Source: Pasteurellaceae bacterium Orientalotternb1 (GTDB lineage: Bacteria; Pseudomonadota; Gammaproteobacteria; Enterobacterales; Pasteurellaceae). From it: a DNA stretch of 64,000 nt. Under the pieces are notes generated by a model. The model was not told where the DNA came from, made no database searches, and saw only the letters and a program-made list of their open reading frames with translations. Positions 9,282 through 18,209 of the stretch are shown piece by piece (position 1 is the first letter of the stretch; the number at the start of each line of letters is the position of its first letter). The position numbers and the translations under genes were made by a program. Location: NCBI GenBank assembly GCA_011455275.1, contig CP015028.1, positions 2,268,911 through 2,332,910 on the forward strand. Reading direction: 5' to 3'.

Positions 9282-10853
9282 ATGGTTATTGAAGAAATTT
9301 GGTTTTACATTGCGTTAGCGATATTGAGTTGTTTAGTGATTTTTCTGTTTTTTCTACAATCGAAATATCAGCAAAATTGGCAGCACGTTCAGCACAAATA
9401 TGAACAACTTTCTGTAGAAAAGATACAAGTTGAACAATTTGCTATTCAACAACAAATGCGAGCAGAATCCACTCTAGAGCGGTTAAATGAACGCGATGCC
9501 GCCATTTCTCAACTACAGCAAAAGATCACAATTGCAGAAAATCAAGAAAACCAGTTAGAGGGTTACATCAATGAGTTGAAAGAACGAGTCGGTGCGGCTC
9601 AAGCGAAAGCAGAAAGTTTAGATGAGCAGTTGCATACTAAAAGTAACCAATTGAATTTAAAAGAGAAAGAGAATCAAACGCTACAACAACAGCTTTCCAA
9701 AGTACAACAAGATTTTGCGGAACTTCGCACAACTCTCGCAGAAAAACAGGCAAATTTTGAGCGGCAACAGCAGAATTTTATTGAAGTTCGCCAGCAACTC
9801 AATGCGGAATTTCAACATTTAGCCCAACAAATTTTGGACGAGAAAAGCAAATCCTTTGCTCAAACCAATCAATCGGCATTAGATTTATTGCTCAAACCGT
9901 TCAAAGAACAGATTGAAGGCTTCCAAAAACGGGTGAATGAAGTTCATTCGGAAGCGATTAAAGGCAACGCCAATTTAGAAGCCGAAATTAAACGTGTGCT
10001 TGAGATTGGTTTATCGATGTCGCAAGAAGCACAAAATCTGACTACCGCCCTAAAAGGTAACAACAAAGTCGCCGGTAACTGGGGCGAAATTCAGTTAGAG
10101 AGTGCATTACAAATGGCAGGATTATTAGCAGGCGACCACTATGTTGCACAAGAAAGCTACCGTGATGATGAAGGTAAACGCTTTGCGCCTGATTTTGTGG
10201 TGAACCTTCCTGACCAGAAACATCTGATTTTAGACAGTAAAGTCTCACTATTAGCCTATGATCAAGCGGTCAGATCCGATGAAAATTTTGCAATTCAAAA
10301 AGCCCTTGATGAGCATTGCCGATCGTTAAAAAACCATATTGACGGGCTATCTAAGAAAAATTATAGCAGCCTGATTGGCATTAAAAGCCCTGACTTTGTG
10401 CTGATGTTTATCCCGATTGAACCTGCCTATATTGAAGCGATGAAACACGATCCACAACTTTTCAATTACGGCTACGAACGCAATGTAATTATGGTTTCGC
10501 ACACGACACTAATGCCGATTTTACGCACTGTAGCGAACCTATGGCGAATTGAACGAGGTAATGCCGAAGCCAGAGAAATCAGTGAAAAAGCGGGCGATAT
10601 TTACAACCAAGTTTGTATGATAGCTGAACGTTTGGCGAAATTGGGCAGCACGCTCAGTGCCGCAAGCAACCAATATAATCAAACGGTCACCGCATTAGTT
10701 GGACGCCAAGGGCTGGTTGGTAAAGTAGAACGCTTCCAGCAGCTATCGAGTAAAGCAAGCCAAGTGCTACCGCAAGTGGAATTGCTTGAAACTGATTGGG
10801 ATACTACCCGTTTACAATTGATTGCCGAAAAACCCACCGAACAGGAACAATAA
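9282..10853 (+). CDS. rmuC: DNA recombination protein RmuC
   Basis: RmuC-family protein, linked in E. coli to limiting recombination at inverted repeats; the biochemical activity is not settled. The 523-residue protein has one N-terminal membrane segment (about residues 7-23), a long glutamine-rich coiled coil (about 25-175) and the conserved RmuC domain (about 200-490) with NWGEIQLE and the nuclease-like segment APDFVVNLPDQKHLILDSKV. A forward USS is translated near 10263 as QAVRSDENFA. The pabA-type gene starts 1 base after the stop, implying co-transcription. Confidence 0.92.
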   Translation: MVIEEIWFYIALAILSCLVIFLFFLQSKYQQNWQHVQHKYEQLSVEKIQVEQFAIQQQMRAESTLERLNERDAAISQLQQKITIAENQENQLEGYINELKERVGAAQAKAESLDEQLHTKSNQLNLKEKENQTLQQQLSKVQQDFAELRTTLAEKQANFERQQQNFIEVRQQLNAEFQHLAQQILDEKSKSFAQTNQSALDLLLKPFKEQIEGFQKRVNEVHSEAIKGNANLEAEIKRVLEIGLSMSQEAQNLTTALKGNNKVAGNWGEIQLESALQMAGLLAGDHYVAQESYRDDEGKRFAPDFVVNLPDQKHLILDSKVSLLAYDQAVRSDENFAIQKALDEHCRSLKNHIDGLSKKNYSSLIGIKSPDFVLMFIPIEPAYIEAMKHDPQLFNYGYERNVIMVSHTTLMPILRTVANLWRIERGNAEAREISEKAGDIYNQVCMIAERLAKLGSTLSAASNQYNQTVTALVGRQGLVGKVERFQQLSSKASQVLPQVELLETDWDTTRLQLIAEKPTEQEQ

Positions 10854-10854
10854 G

Positions 10855-11418
10855 ATGTTACTGCTGATTGATAATCACGATTCTTTTACGTTCAATTTAG
10901 TCGATTTACTGCGGAAAATCGGTGTGAAAGTGGAAGTGGTGTCTGTTGAGAATTTAGATCTCAATGCTGTGGAAAACTTCAGCCACATTATGATTTCCCC
11001 TGGCCCTGATGTACCGAGAGCTTACCCACAACTATTTGAAATGTTGGCACGTTATCATCAAACCAAATCTATTTTTGGGGTTTGCTTAGGACACCAAACT
11101 ATTTGCGAATTTTTTGGTGGGACATTATATAATTTGAACACCGTTCGTCATGGACATCAACGTTTGCTCACCCAAACGAGTGTCAATCCACTGTTTAACG
11201 AACTTCCCCAAACTTTTAATGTCGGGCTTTATCATTCGTGGGCGATTTCGCAAAATTCTCTGCAAAACACACCGCTTGTAGCCACGGCATTTTGTGATCA
11301 AGATGTGCTAATGGCTGTGAAACATTCGTCTTTACGCATTTACGGCGTACAATTTCACCCTGAATCATTTATCACTGAATATGGAGAACAAATTCTGCGA
11401 AATTGGCTAAAAAATTAA
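10855..11418 (+). CDS. pabA: Glutamine amidotransferase, PabA/TrpG type
   Basis: Supplies ammonia from glutamine for aminodeoxychorismate (folate) or anthranilate (tryptophan) synthesis. The 187-residue class I amidotransferase has the triad nucleophile C77 in GVCLGHQ and the HPES motif near its C-terminus, and begins LLIDNHDSFTFN. The start is the ATG at 10855, one base after rmuC; an in-frame upstream start would lie within rmuC. No pabB or trpE neighbour is present, so which partner it serves cannot be read from context; PabA is the commoner annotation for solitary copies. Confidence 0.8.
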   Translation: MLLLIDNHDSFTFNLVDLLRKIGVKVEVVSVENLDLNAVENFSHIMISPGPDVPRAYPQLFEMLARYHQTKSIFGVCLGHQTICEFFGGTLYNLNTVRHGHQRLLTQTSVNPLFNELPQTFNVGLYHSWAISQNSLQNTPLVATAFCDQDVLMAVKHSSLRIYGVQFHPESFITEYGEQILRNWLKN

Positions 11419-11528
11419 CAATATATCTAGATTTTAATCACTTAACTTTATTTTCCAAACAGGTCGTACCAACTAACAAATAAAAATAATTAGAATTGCC
11501 GCCCCAATTTTTTATAGAAGGAGCAGCG

Positions 11529-12290
11529 ATGTTAAAAAATGTTGGAAATATGATTATTTCTTCCGTCTCTATGGCATTTATGGTCATTCTCAGTTGGTCT
11601 ATTGCCTATGCGTATGAATGGGGACGATCTTATTATTATGGTTATCCATGGTGGTATGTAGAGATTAATACAGGAAATATTGCTCGAAGTATTGGCTATG
11701 TTTTATTTGCCACACTAACCTTATTACTCTTTTCTGCTGTCAGCCTATTTCTTGTTCGTAAAATTAAACCCTTTCTCAATAAGTTCTACTTTAATATATT
11801 CAGAGCCTTTGTGCTTAGTGCCATTTTATGGCTGCCGATTGTTATGAGCAGCTTCATTTTAATTGGAAGACTGCACTCTTCATTTATTATTGGTTATGCC
11901 ATTCTCGTGATTATTTTCACGGTTATTTTTAAAGAATATATTGAAGATTATCTCGAAAATCATTTTGAAAATACCAATTACCGCACAATTATGCGGTATT
12001 TAAATCGTATGCAAAACTATATTATGATTTTTTTATATAGTTATTTCGTGCTAATTGCATTTATGATTGGTTACGCTAAACCCCATTTTACTTATCACTT
12101 TGATATGCTCGAAGTGAATCACAATATGTATTACGTGTTAGCAAAATATGATGACGCCATTATTTTGTCGAAAGATGTGAAACAAGATCGCGAAAATTTT
12201 TATATTTATCGCACTAGTACAAGTAAATTAGTCCATTTAAAAGTGAATTTACCAATCGGTATTCAACAACATTGTAATGTGGCTCATTAA
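11529..12290 (+). CDS. Uncharacterised multi-pass membrane protein
   Basis: I do not recognise a family. The 253-residue protein, starting at the ATG at 11529 behind an excellent AGAAGGAG ribosome-binding site (11516-11523), has about five predicted membrane segments: near residues 5-25, 52-75, 95-120, 122-140 and 165-185. A charged amphipathic stretch (EYIEDYLENHFE) lies between the fourth and fifth. The C-terminal ~70 residues are soluble and probably face the periplasm. It is tyrosine- and isoleucine-rich and AT-rich in base use compared with the flanking pabA and nrf genes. It converges on nrfG with only 9 bases between. Confidence 0.7.
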   Translation: MLKNVGNMIISSVSMAFMVILSWSIAYAYEWGRSYYYGYPWWYVEINTGNIARSIGYVLFATLTLLLFSAVSLFLVRKIKPFLNKFYFNIFRAFVLSAILWLPIVMSSFILIGRLHSSFIIGYAILVIIFTVIFKEYIEDYLENHFENTNYRTIMRYLNRMQNYIMIFLYSYFVLIAFMIGYAKPHFTYHFDMLEVNHNMYYVLAKYDDAIILSKDVKQDRENFYIYRTSTSKLVHLKVNLPIGIQQHCNVAH

Positions 12291-12299
12291 CACAATCGT

Positions 12300-13058
12300 T
12301 TACTTATCCAATGCTTGGCTCATTTGCTCTGCCATTTTAATACTTTGAATAATCTCACGGCGATCAATGGCTTGGTTCTCCCCGTCTAAAACTTGCAACC
12401 AATATTCACGAGCCTGTTGCGGATTGTTATTCAAAAACGCCTCGGAGGCGAGCAGCAACAAACTGGCACTCTCTTTTGGATCAAGCTGCAACGCTTCGTC
12501 AATCCACGCTTTCGCTTGAGGGGAGAGCTTCTGTTTATGGCGATAATACTCGGCGGTCGCCATTGCCCCAATGACTGCCGCTTTTCGCCCGAGTACCGTT
12601 AAAGCGTTGTGGTAACAAACCATCGCTGCATCAAAGTCATTATTCAACGAATAGGCTTGCCCCAACTCAAACCATAAATCGCCATTGTTAGCGTTTTGGC
12701 GGAGCTGATTTTGCAAGCTGATGATGTAGCGATCGTTGCGTTGCTCACTGCTTTCTTCCGCTTTTTGCTGCAAAAATGTCTGCAACGCCCGCTCGCCTTG
12801 TTGTACTTGTTGATAACGCCCCGTCTGCCAATAAAATACGGAACCCACCGCCAGCACCACCGCCAATAATAAACCACCTGCAACAAGCGGTCGTTTTAGC
12901 GACGCATTTTGCAAATGGTGTTTTGCCAACAATTTCTGCTCAAAGGCTTGGCGGTCGGCAGTTTCCGAGAGAAATTCTTCCCGATCAGGATTTGCAAAAT
13001 TATCGGCAAATCTGACCGCTTGTTGATAGAAATCAGCGTTTAACTGTTCTCGTTTCAT
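12300..13058 (-). CDS. nrfG: TPR protein of the Nrf/cytochrome c maturation system
   Basis: NrfG/CcmI-type protein that presents apocytochrome to the haem-lyase NrfEF for attachment of haem to nitrite reductase NrfA. From the ATG at 13058 (overlapping the nrfF stop as ATGA) it is 252 residues: a membrane anchor near residues 60-80 (PLVAGGLLLAVVLAVG), then a periplasmic part with tetratricopeptide repeats such as DLWFELGQAYSLNNDFDAA. A translated forward USS near the N-terminus (12990-13024) reads QQAVRFADNFAN. It is the last gene of nrfE-dsbE-nrfF-nrfG. Confidence 0.85.
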   Translation of the reverse strand: MKREQLNADFYQQAVRFADNFANPDREEFLSETADRQAFEQKLLAKHHLQNASLKRPLVAGGLLLAVVLAVGSVFYWQTGRYQQVQQGERALQTFLQQKAEESSEQRNDRYIISLQNQLRQNANNGDLWFELGQAYSLNNDFDAAMVCYHNALTVLGRKAAVIGAMATAEYYRHKQKLSPQAKAWIDEALQLDPKESASLLLLASEAFLNNNPQQAREYWLQVLDGENQAIDRREIIQSIKMAEQMSQALDK

Positions 13059-13450
13059 CGTTTTTTCCTTGCCACACGCCAGCCAATTGCCGCTAACAAG
13101 GCTACTAACAAACCAAACGGCAAGCCCCACAGTAGCCAAGTATACCGATTCACGGGCGGTTGATAATTGATGAAATCGCCAAAACGATTGGTCATTATCT
13201 GCACAATTTCATCGTTGCTTTTGCCTTGATTGACCATTTCATATACTTCCAACCGCAGCTTGTAAGCTTGGGTCGCATTCGATTCGACCAAATTCTGATT
13301 TTGGCATTGCGGGCAACGTAAGGATCTCGCCAACGCCACCGCCCGCACCCGCTCCGCATCAGAGTGAAATTGAAAGGTATCAACCATCTCCGCTTGAGCG
13401 GAAATCGCAAAAAATAGCCCGAAAGTCACCGCTTGTTTGCCGAGTTTCAT
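13055..13450 (-). CDS. nrfF: NrfF/CcmH-type haem lyase subunit
   Basis: Periplasmic, membrane-anchored thiol-redox subunit of the haem lyase for NrfA. The 131-residue protein has a signal peptide (about 1-20, ending AQA), the CcmH/NrfF signature LRCPQC with cysteines C46 and C49, and a C-terminal membrane segment followed by a basic tail (RKKR). The ATG at 13450 overlaps the stop of the dsbE-like gene; a GTG three bases upstream is an alternative. Part of the signal peptide (KQAVTFG) is a translated USS. The C-terminus overlaps nrfG by 4 bases. Confidence 0.88.
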   Translation of the reverse strand: MKLGKQAVTFGLFFAISAQAEMVDTFQFHSDAERVRAVALARSLRCPQCQNQNLVESNATQAYKLRLEVYEMVNQGKSNDEIVQIMTNRFGDFINYQPPVNRYTWLLWGLPFGLLVALLAAIGWRVARKKR

Positions 13451-13989
13451 CACATTTCCTTACGCAGTTCGTCCAACCGCAGCTGAAATTCTTTGACAAG
13501 ATCAAAATCGGAGTCAAAGCCTTTGTGTTGATAACGAATAATGCCTTTATGATCAACGAGATAGCTTCTCGGAGCCGAATTGATTTGCATCGTTTGCACA
13601 AAAAAATCTCGCAGCGAATCGTCAATTATCAACTCAAATGGATTGCCCCATTTTTCCAACGCCGCACGAGCGTCGTCAGGTTTGTCCACATAAGTCAGCC
13701 CGACAATTTTCACGCCTTTTGCTTTCAATTCAAGCAGTTGCGGAAACTCTTTAATACACCAAGTACACCAACTCGCCCACACATTCACAATAAACGGCTC
13801 TTTCGGCAAACTTTCTTTGCTTAAGGTAGCGTGAGCGTCCAACAAATTCCGCTCGCTAAATTCAGGAAATGGCTTGCCCCGCCAATCTTCACTCGGCGAA
13901 ACTGCATCAGGATTTTTCAACTGCATCACTAAGAAAAACACCACCGTTAAAAGCACCACAAGCGGTAAAAAAAGTAAGGATTTTCTCAT
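13450..13989 (-). CDS. DsbE/CcmG-like thiol-disulfide oxidoreductase
   Basis: Periplasmic thioredoxin-fold protein thought to keep the haem-binding cysteines of apocytochrome or the NrfF cysteines reduced. The 179-residue protein has an N-terminal anchor (about 3-22) and a thioredoxin fold with the active site WASWCTWC (C75, C78) and the cis-proline at NSAPRSYLVD. The active-site pair CTWC is unusual: most CcmG/DsbE proteins have a proline between the cysteines. It overlaps nrfE and nrfF by 4 bases or less, so it is translationally coupled in the nrf accessory operon. Confidence 0.88.
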   Translation of the reverse strand: MRKSLLFLPLVVLLTVVFFLVMQLKNPDAVSPSEDWRGKPFPEFSERNLLDAHATLSKESLPKEPFIVNVWASWCTWCIKEFPQLLELKAKGVKIVGLTYVDKPDDARAALEKWGNPFELIIDDSLRDFFVQTMQINSAPRSYLVDHKGIIRYQHKGFDSDFDLVKEFQLRLDELRKEM

Positions 13990-15902
13990 TTTTTACTCCT
14001 AATTGTTTTCTGCCTATGCCCAACCATCGCCAACAGTGCGGCAAAGACCATTAAAATGCCACCAAGCCATAAGGCTCGGACGTAAGGTTTGTAGTGCAAG
14101 CGGAAGGCGTATTCGTGGCGGGCAAGTTTGTCGCCCATAACGATGTAAATATCGTCTAAGCCTTTGTGTGCCAAGCCAACTTCAGCCATGGTCATTGTGC
14201 GGATGTCATAATAACGGCGTTCAGGGTGAACAGTGGCAATAAGGTTCTCTTGCTCATCATACAAATGGAAAGTGGCTCGCTCGGCGGTGTAGTTTTGCCC
14301 GATGTCGTGGTCGAATGTGGCATATTCAAACCAGAAACCCGCCAGTTCAGCTCGCTCGCTCGGCTTCATTCGCACGCCCATTTCATCGCCATAATAGCTA
14401 TTCATCATCGCCCCGGTCACGCAAATAGCAAAGCCGATATGGGCGAGCCGCATTGCAAGCGGTCGGATTTGCCACATAAATTTGCGATACGGCAAGTGGG
14501 TAAAAATGATCCACACCGCAAGGCTGATAAACACCGTTGGTAGCCACTGAATTTGGTAGGCGGTGCTGCGTTCAAGGGTATGCAGCACAATGACGAAGCT
14601 CACACCAACGGCAATCGGCAGCAACGCTAATTGCCACACCATTTTCTTTAGCGGCAGCTGTTTCCAACGCAATACTACCGCAAAGCCCATTAGACTAAGC
14701 AGCAACAATGCAAGGGGGGTGAAAACGGTATTGAAATAAGGGGCTCCAACAGAAATTGCCCCCCATTCCATTGCGGAGAAAATCATTGGGTAGAAAGTGC
14801 CGAGTACCACCACGCAGCACGCCAGCACAAATAAGCCATTGATGAGCAAAAACGCCGTTTCTTTAGAAAACAGGCGGAAACGCACCTCACCCGCCCATAA
14901 ATTCACTCGTAGAGCGAACAGTGCCAAGGCGATGAAACTCAAACTGAAAAATAAAATCAGCAAGGCGATGCCCCGATCGGCATCCACTGCAAAAGCGTGA
15001 ACGGAGGTCAGCACGCCCGAACGGACGATAAACGTACCGAGCAAACTCAAAGCGAAAGCGAAAATCGCAAGTAAAATCGTCCAGTAATTAAAAATGCCCC
15101 GCTGTTCGCTCACAATCAAACTATGCAGCAATGCCGTACCGAGCAACCAAGGCATTAGGGACGCATTTTCCACAGGATCCCAAAACCACCAACCGCCCCA
15201 GCCGAGTTCGTAATACGCCCACCACGCTCCAAGCACAATGCCTGCAGTGAGAAAGCCCCAAGCAATCATCGTCCACGGGCGGATCCAGCGAGCAATTGCA
15301 TAATCAAACACGCCGCCGAGTAGCATCGCCACCGTCATCGCAAAGCTCACCGCAAAGCCGACATAGCCTAAATAGAGCAGCGGCGGGTGAAAAATCAGCC
15401 CAATATCTTGCAGCATCGGGTTGAGATCTCGCCCTTCGGGTGCGGCGGGAAAAGCTCGCTCAAAAGGGTTCGACACCCACGCAATAAACAAGGCAAAGCC
15501 AAAAATCGTTAAGGCAAGCACCGCAAGGGTGCGGTTGGCAAACAAGCGGTCAGATCTGCGAGAAAAAATGCAAAAAACGCCAGCCCACAAAGCAAGGGCA
15601 GCGAGCCAAAACAGCATCGACCCTTCGTGCCCGCCCCAAGTGGCTGCGAATTTAAAAAAAGTAGGAAGTTGGCTATTGGAATGGGCGGCGACATAACGCA
15701 CGCTAAAATCGTCTTGAATAAAGGCATTGGCAAGAGAGCCAAATGCCCCGAGTGCTAACAACGTTTGAATGGCGGTTAAAAAAGGATTAAGCGACAACCA
15801 TTTCGGCTGTCGCACGACTTCACCCCACAGCGAAATCAACACTTGTATTGCCGAAATTCCGACCAGTAAAATCAAACAAAAATAGCCAAGTTCAACCCAC
15901 AT
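13986..15902 (-). CDS. nrfE: Haem lyase subunit NrfE (CcmF family)
   Basis: Large inner-membrane subunit of the haem lyase dedicated to cytochrome c nitrite reductase. The 638-residue protein has about fifteen membrane segments and the haem-handling tryptophan-rich motif GGWWFWDPVENASLMPW near residues 230-250, plus ATWGGHEGSMLFW near residue 90. CcmF and NrfE are close relatives; the grouping with nrfF and nrfG favours NrfE. The structural genes nrfABCD are not in this window. First gene of the four-gene minus-strand operon. Confidence 0.88.
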   Translation of the reverse strand: MWVELGYFCLILLVGISAIQVLISLWGEVVRQPKWLSLNPFLTAIQTLLALGAFGSLANAFIQDDFSVRYVAAHSNSQLPTFFKFAATWGGHEGSMLFWLAALALWAGVFCIFSRRSDRLFANRTLAVLALTIFGFALFIAWVSNPFERAFPAAPEGRDLNPMLQDIGLIFHPPLLYLGYVGFAVSFAMTVAMLLGGVFDYAIARWIRPWTMIAWGFLTAGIVLGAWWAYYELGWGGWWFWDPVENASLMPWLLGTALLHSLIVSEQRGIFNYWTILLAIFAFALSLLGTFIVRSGVLTSVHAFAVDADRGIALLILFFSLSFIALALFALRVNLWAGEVRFRLFSKETAFLLINGLFVLACCVVVLGTFYPMIFSAMEWGAISVGAPYFNTVFTPLALLLLSLMGFAVVLRWKQLPLKKMVWQLALLPIAVGVSFVIVLHTLERSTAYQIQWLPTVFISLAVWIIFTHLPYRKFMWQIRPLAMRLAHIGFAICVTGAMMNSYYGDEMGVRMKPSERAELAGFWFEYATFDHDIGQNYTAERATFHLYDEQENLIATVHPERRYYDIRTMTMAEVGLAHKGLDDIYIVMGDKLARHEYAFRLHYKPYVRALWLGGILMVFAALLAMVGHRQKTIRSKK

Positions 15903-15995
15903 TTTTAATCCATAAAATTGTAAAAAACTTAGCTATTCTAACCGCTTGTCAGAGACAAAAAAAGCAACTCCGTAAATAGATAGTGTTTTCTTGTT

Positions 15996-16904
15996 TTAAC
16001 TCAATCCGATGAAAAAGGCTAATAAAACAGGCACAGCCAAATTGATAATAAATCCAAAACTAATCGCCAATGGCACCACTTGAATCCCACCCGATTTTTG
16101 GATAATTGGCAAAGTACAATCCAGCGAAGTGGCACCGCCTAAACTGACTGCAGTAGAAGGAAACATTCGCATAAAAAATGGAATAGAAAACAGGCAGAAA
16201 ATTTCACGAGAAAGATCGTTAAAAAAGGCGATACTGCCGTAAACCGCCCCCCACGCATCATTAAGCAGCACACTTGATAATGAATACCAACCGAACCCCG
16301 AAGCCAATGCGAGCGATCGAATCATCGGTAAATCAAGCAGATAGCTACAAATCACACCACCAAATAGACCGCTTGCCATAAAGATGAGAGAAACAATAAT
16401 GCCCCGTTTATTCAAAAAAACGTCTCGGATTGGAATCCCACTGTTACGCAACTGTACACCAACACAAAAAATCATCACCACTAAAACATAAGTGCTTGTA
16501 TGCAATGGAAAATTCAGAGTTCCCTTGACCACATAGCCGAACAAACCTCCCGCAAAAACGGTAGCACATAACAGCAATGAGTCGAGCAACATTTTCCAAC
16601 GAGACATCGGTTTATTTTCTGCACAAATTTGACGTTTCATCGGATAGAGTTTGTCATAGATCATCAAAAAGCCAATGTTACATAGATGCAAAATCACGCT
16701 CATACCTAATGCGATAGAACCAATTTGCGGTAGTTTTTCCGTAAGATCATCCAACTGCCCGATTGCGATCCCCATTGCAAATAAGATCAAATAAAGGCAA
16801 TAAGTCACAATACGATTATTCCACAGTAAAATCTTTTGATTTGAAAGACGACATAAATAACCCAAAAACAGCGGCACAAACGCAATCATCAATCCATAAA
16901 GCAT
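15996..16904 (-). CDS. lysO: Lysine exporter LysO family protein
   Basis: Inner-membrane protein of the LysO (YbjE, DUF340) family, which in E. coli exports L-lysine. The 302-residue protein has about eight membrane segments in two halves; the C-terminal half carries the conserved stretches SGFGWYSLSSVLL and GGATSLDCTLPI. The ATG at 16904 follows a GGAG ribosome-binding site. It is divergent from dinB and appears monocistronic. Substrate is inferred from family only. Confidence 0.85.
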   Translation of the reverse strand: MLYGLMIAFVPLFLGYLCRLSNQKILLWNNRIVTYCLYLILFAMGIAIGQLDDLTEKLPQIGSIALGMSVILHLCNIGFLMIYDKLYPMKRQICAENKPMSRWKMLLDSLLLCATVFAGGLFGYVVKGTLNFPLHTSTYVLVVMIFCVGVQLRNSGIPIRDVFLNKRGIIVSLIFMASGLFGGVICSYLLDLPMIRSLALASGFGWYSLSSVLLNDAWGAVYGSIAFFNDLSREIFCLFSIPFFMRMFPSTAVSLGGATSLDCTLPIIQKSGGIQVVPLAISFGFIINLAVPVLLAFFIGLS

Positions 16905-16956
16905 AATTTCTCCTTTTTTAATTAAGGCGAAATTTTAACAACAAACCAACGCAAAT

Positions 16957-16978
16957 AAACTGTTTTTACATACAGTAA
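16957..16978. promoter_or_regulatory. LexA (SOS) box upstream of dinB
   Basis: CTGT-TTTTACAT-ACAG (16960-16975) fits the gammaproteobacterial LexA consensus CTGT-N8-ACAG exactly, with A/T flanks. It lies about 55 bp upstream of the dinB start codon and in the divergent gap with lysO, so dinB is probably SOS-induced, as it is elsewhere. Confidence 0.85.
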
Positions 16979-17030
16979 AATATGCTATGCTCTTCAATAC
17001 AAGCGGTCACTTCCTCGGAAAATTTTGCAA

Positions 17031-18101
17031 ATGGCAACACAGCAAAAAATTATTCATATTGATATGGATTGTTTCTACGCAGCGGTTGAGATGCGGGAAA
17101 ATCCAGCCCTAAAAGGCAAACCTGTGGCAGTAGGCGGCAGTGCATCACAACGGGGCGTGCTGACGACTTGTAATTACGAAGCCCGCAAATTCGGTTTGCA
17201 CAGTGCAATGCCAACGGCTCAAGCGTTAAAACGCTGTCCACAGCTGATTTTATTGCCCGTAAATATGCCGTTATACAAAAGTGTATCAGCTCAAATTCAC
17301 CAAATTTTCCGCCGTTATACCGACATCATCGAGCCACTTTCGTTAGACGAAGCCTATTTAGATGTGAGCGAATGCACGCACTGTTTTGGTTCCGCCACTT
17401 GGATTGCTGAAGAAATTCGCCAAGCCATTTGGAATGAACTGCATTTAACCGCCTCGGCGGGTGTGGCACCGCTGAAATTTCTTGCCAAAATCGCTTCCGA
17501 TCAAAATAAACCTAATGGGCAATTTGTGATTTCGCCCGAAAAAGTAACTGCTTTTATTGCCGATTTGCCCCTTAAAAAAATTCCAGGGGTAGGCAAAGTG
17601 ACCGATGAGAAGCTCAAGCAGCTCGGTTTTGCAACCTGTGCCGATCTGCAACAAGCGGATAAGTCGCTGATTTTTCAACAATTCGGCAAATTTGGGCAGC
17701 GGTTGTGGGATTTCGCTCACGGTATTGATCCGAGAAAAGTCGAAGTCAATCGCCCACGCAAGTCGTTAGCCGTTGAAAATACCTTGCTCAAAGACATCAG
17801 CGAGTTATGCGATGCAGAAGCCATTGTGCAAGAACAGTTTCAAAAACTGCTGTTTCGCCTACAACGCAACTGGGGCGATACCCCTCTCAAAGCGTTTAAA
17901 AAAGTGGGGATTAAGCTCAAATTTGACGATTTCAGTCAAACTACCCTAGAACGTAACGGCGAAGGCTTGAAAATCGGCTGTTTTCTTGCGTTGCTCGAAC
18001 AAATTTGGACACGGAGAAATGGGCGAAAAGTGCGACTTATTGGACTGAATGTACACTTTCCAGAACAAAAAATAACAAATCAATTACCCTTATGGGAATA
18101 A
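17031..18101 (+). CDS. dinB: DNA polymerase IV
   Basis: Y-family translesion polymerase made during the SOS response. From the ATG at 17031 the protein is 356 residues, with the catalytic motifs IDMDCFYAAVE (D11, D13) and SLDEAYLDV near residue 103, a helix-hairpin-helix region (KKIPGVGKVTDEKL) and the little-finger domain after about residue 235. The C-terminal end QLPLW resembles a beta-clamp binding motif. The start codon is itself the end of an upstream USS (see findings), and only a weak GGAA ribosome-binding site is visible; a TTG at 17025 is a less likely start. Confidence 0.94.
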   Translation: MATQQKIIHIDMDCFYAAVEMRENPALKGKPVAVGGSASQRGVLTTCNYEARKFGLHSAMPTAQALKRCPQLILLPVNMPLYKSVSAQIHQIFRRYTDIIEPLSLDEAYLDVSECTHCFGSATWIAEEIRQAIWNELHLTASAGVAPLKFLAKIASDQNKPNGQFVISPEKVTAFIADLPLKKIPGVGKVTDEKLKQLGFATCADLQQADKSLIFQQFGKFGQRLWDFAHGIDPRKVEVNRPRKSLAVENTLLKDISELCDAEAIVQEQFQKLLFRLQRNWGDTPLKAFKKVGIKLKFDDFSQTTLERNGEGLKIGCFLALLEQIWTRRNGRKVRLIGLNVHFPEQKITNQLPLWE

Positions 18102-18209
18102 TTTGTCAAAGCAATTGTCGAAGCCTTGAAATTTGGTAAATTGCCGCCACCTTATCCACCGTTTTTTAACACAACATTTTTTATTTCTATTTTAGGAGAA
18201 CAACCTATT

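Noticed and set aside
18126-18209. N-terminal extension of HtpX
   Set aside because: The extension is proline-rich, unlike HtpX proteins, and the ribosome-binding site points to the ATG at 18210.
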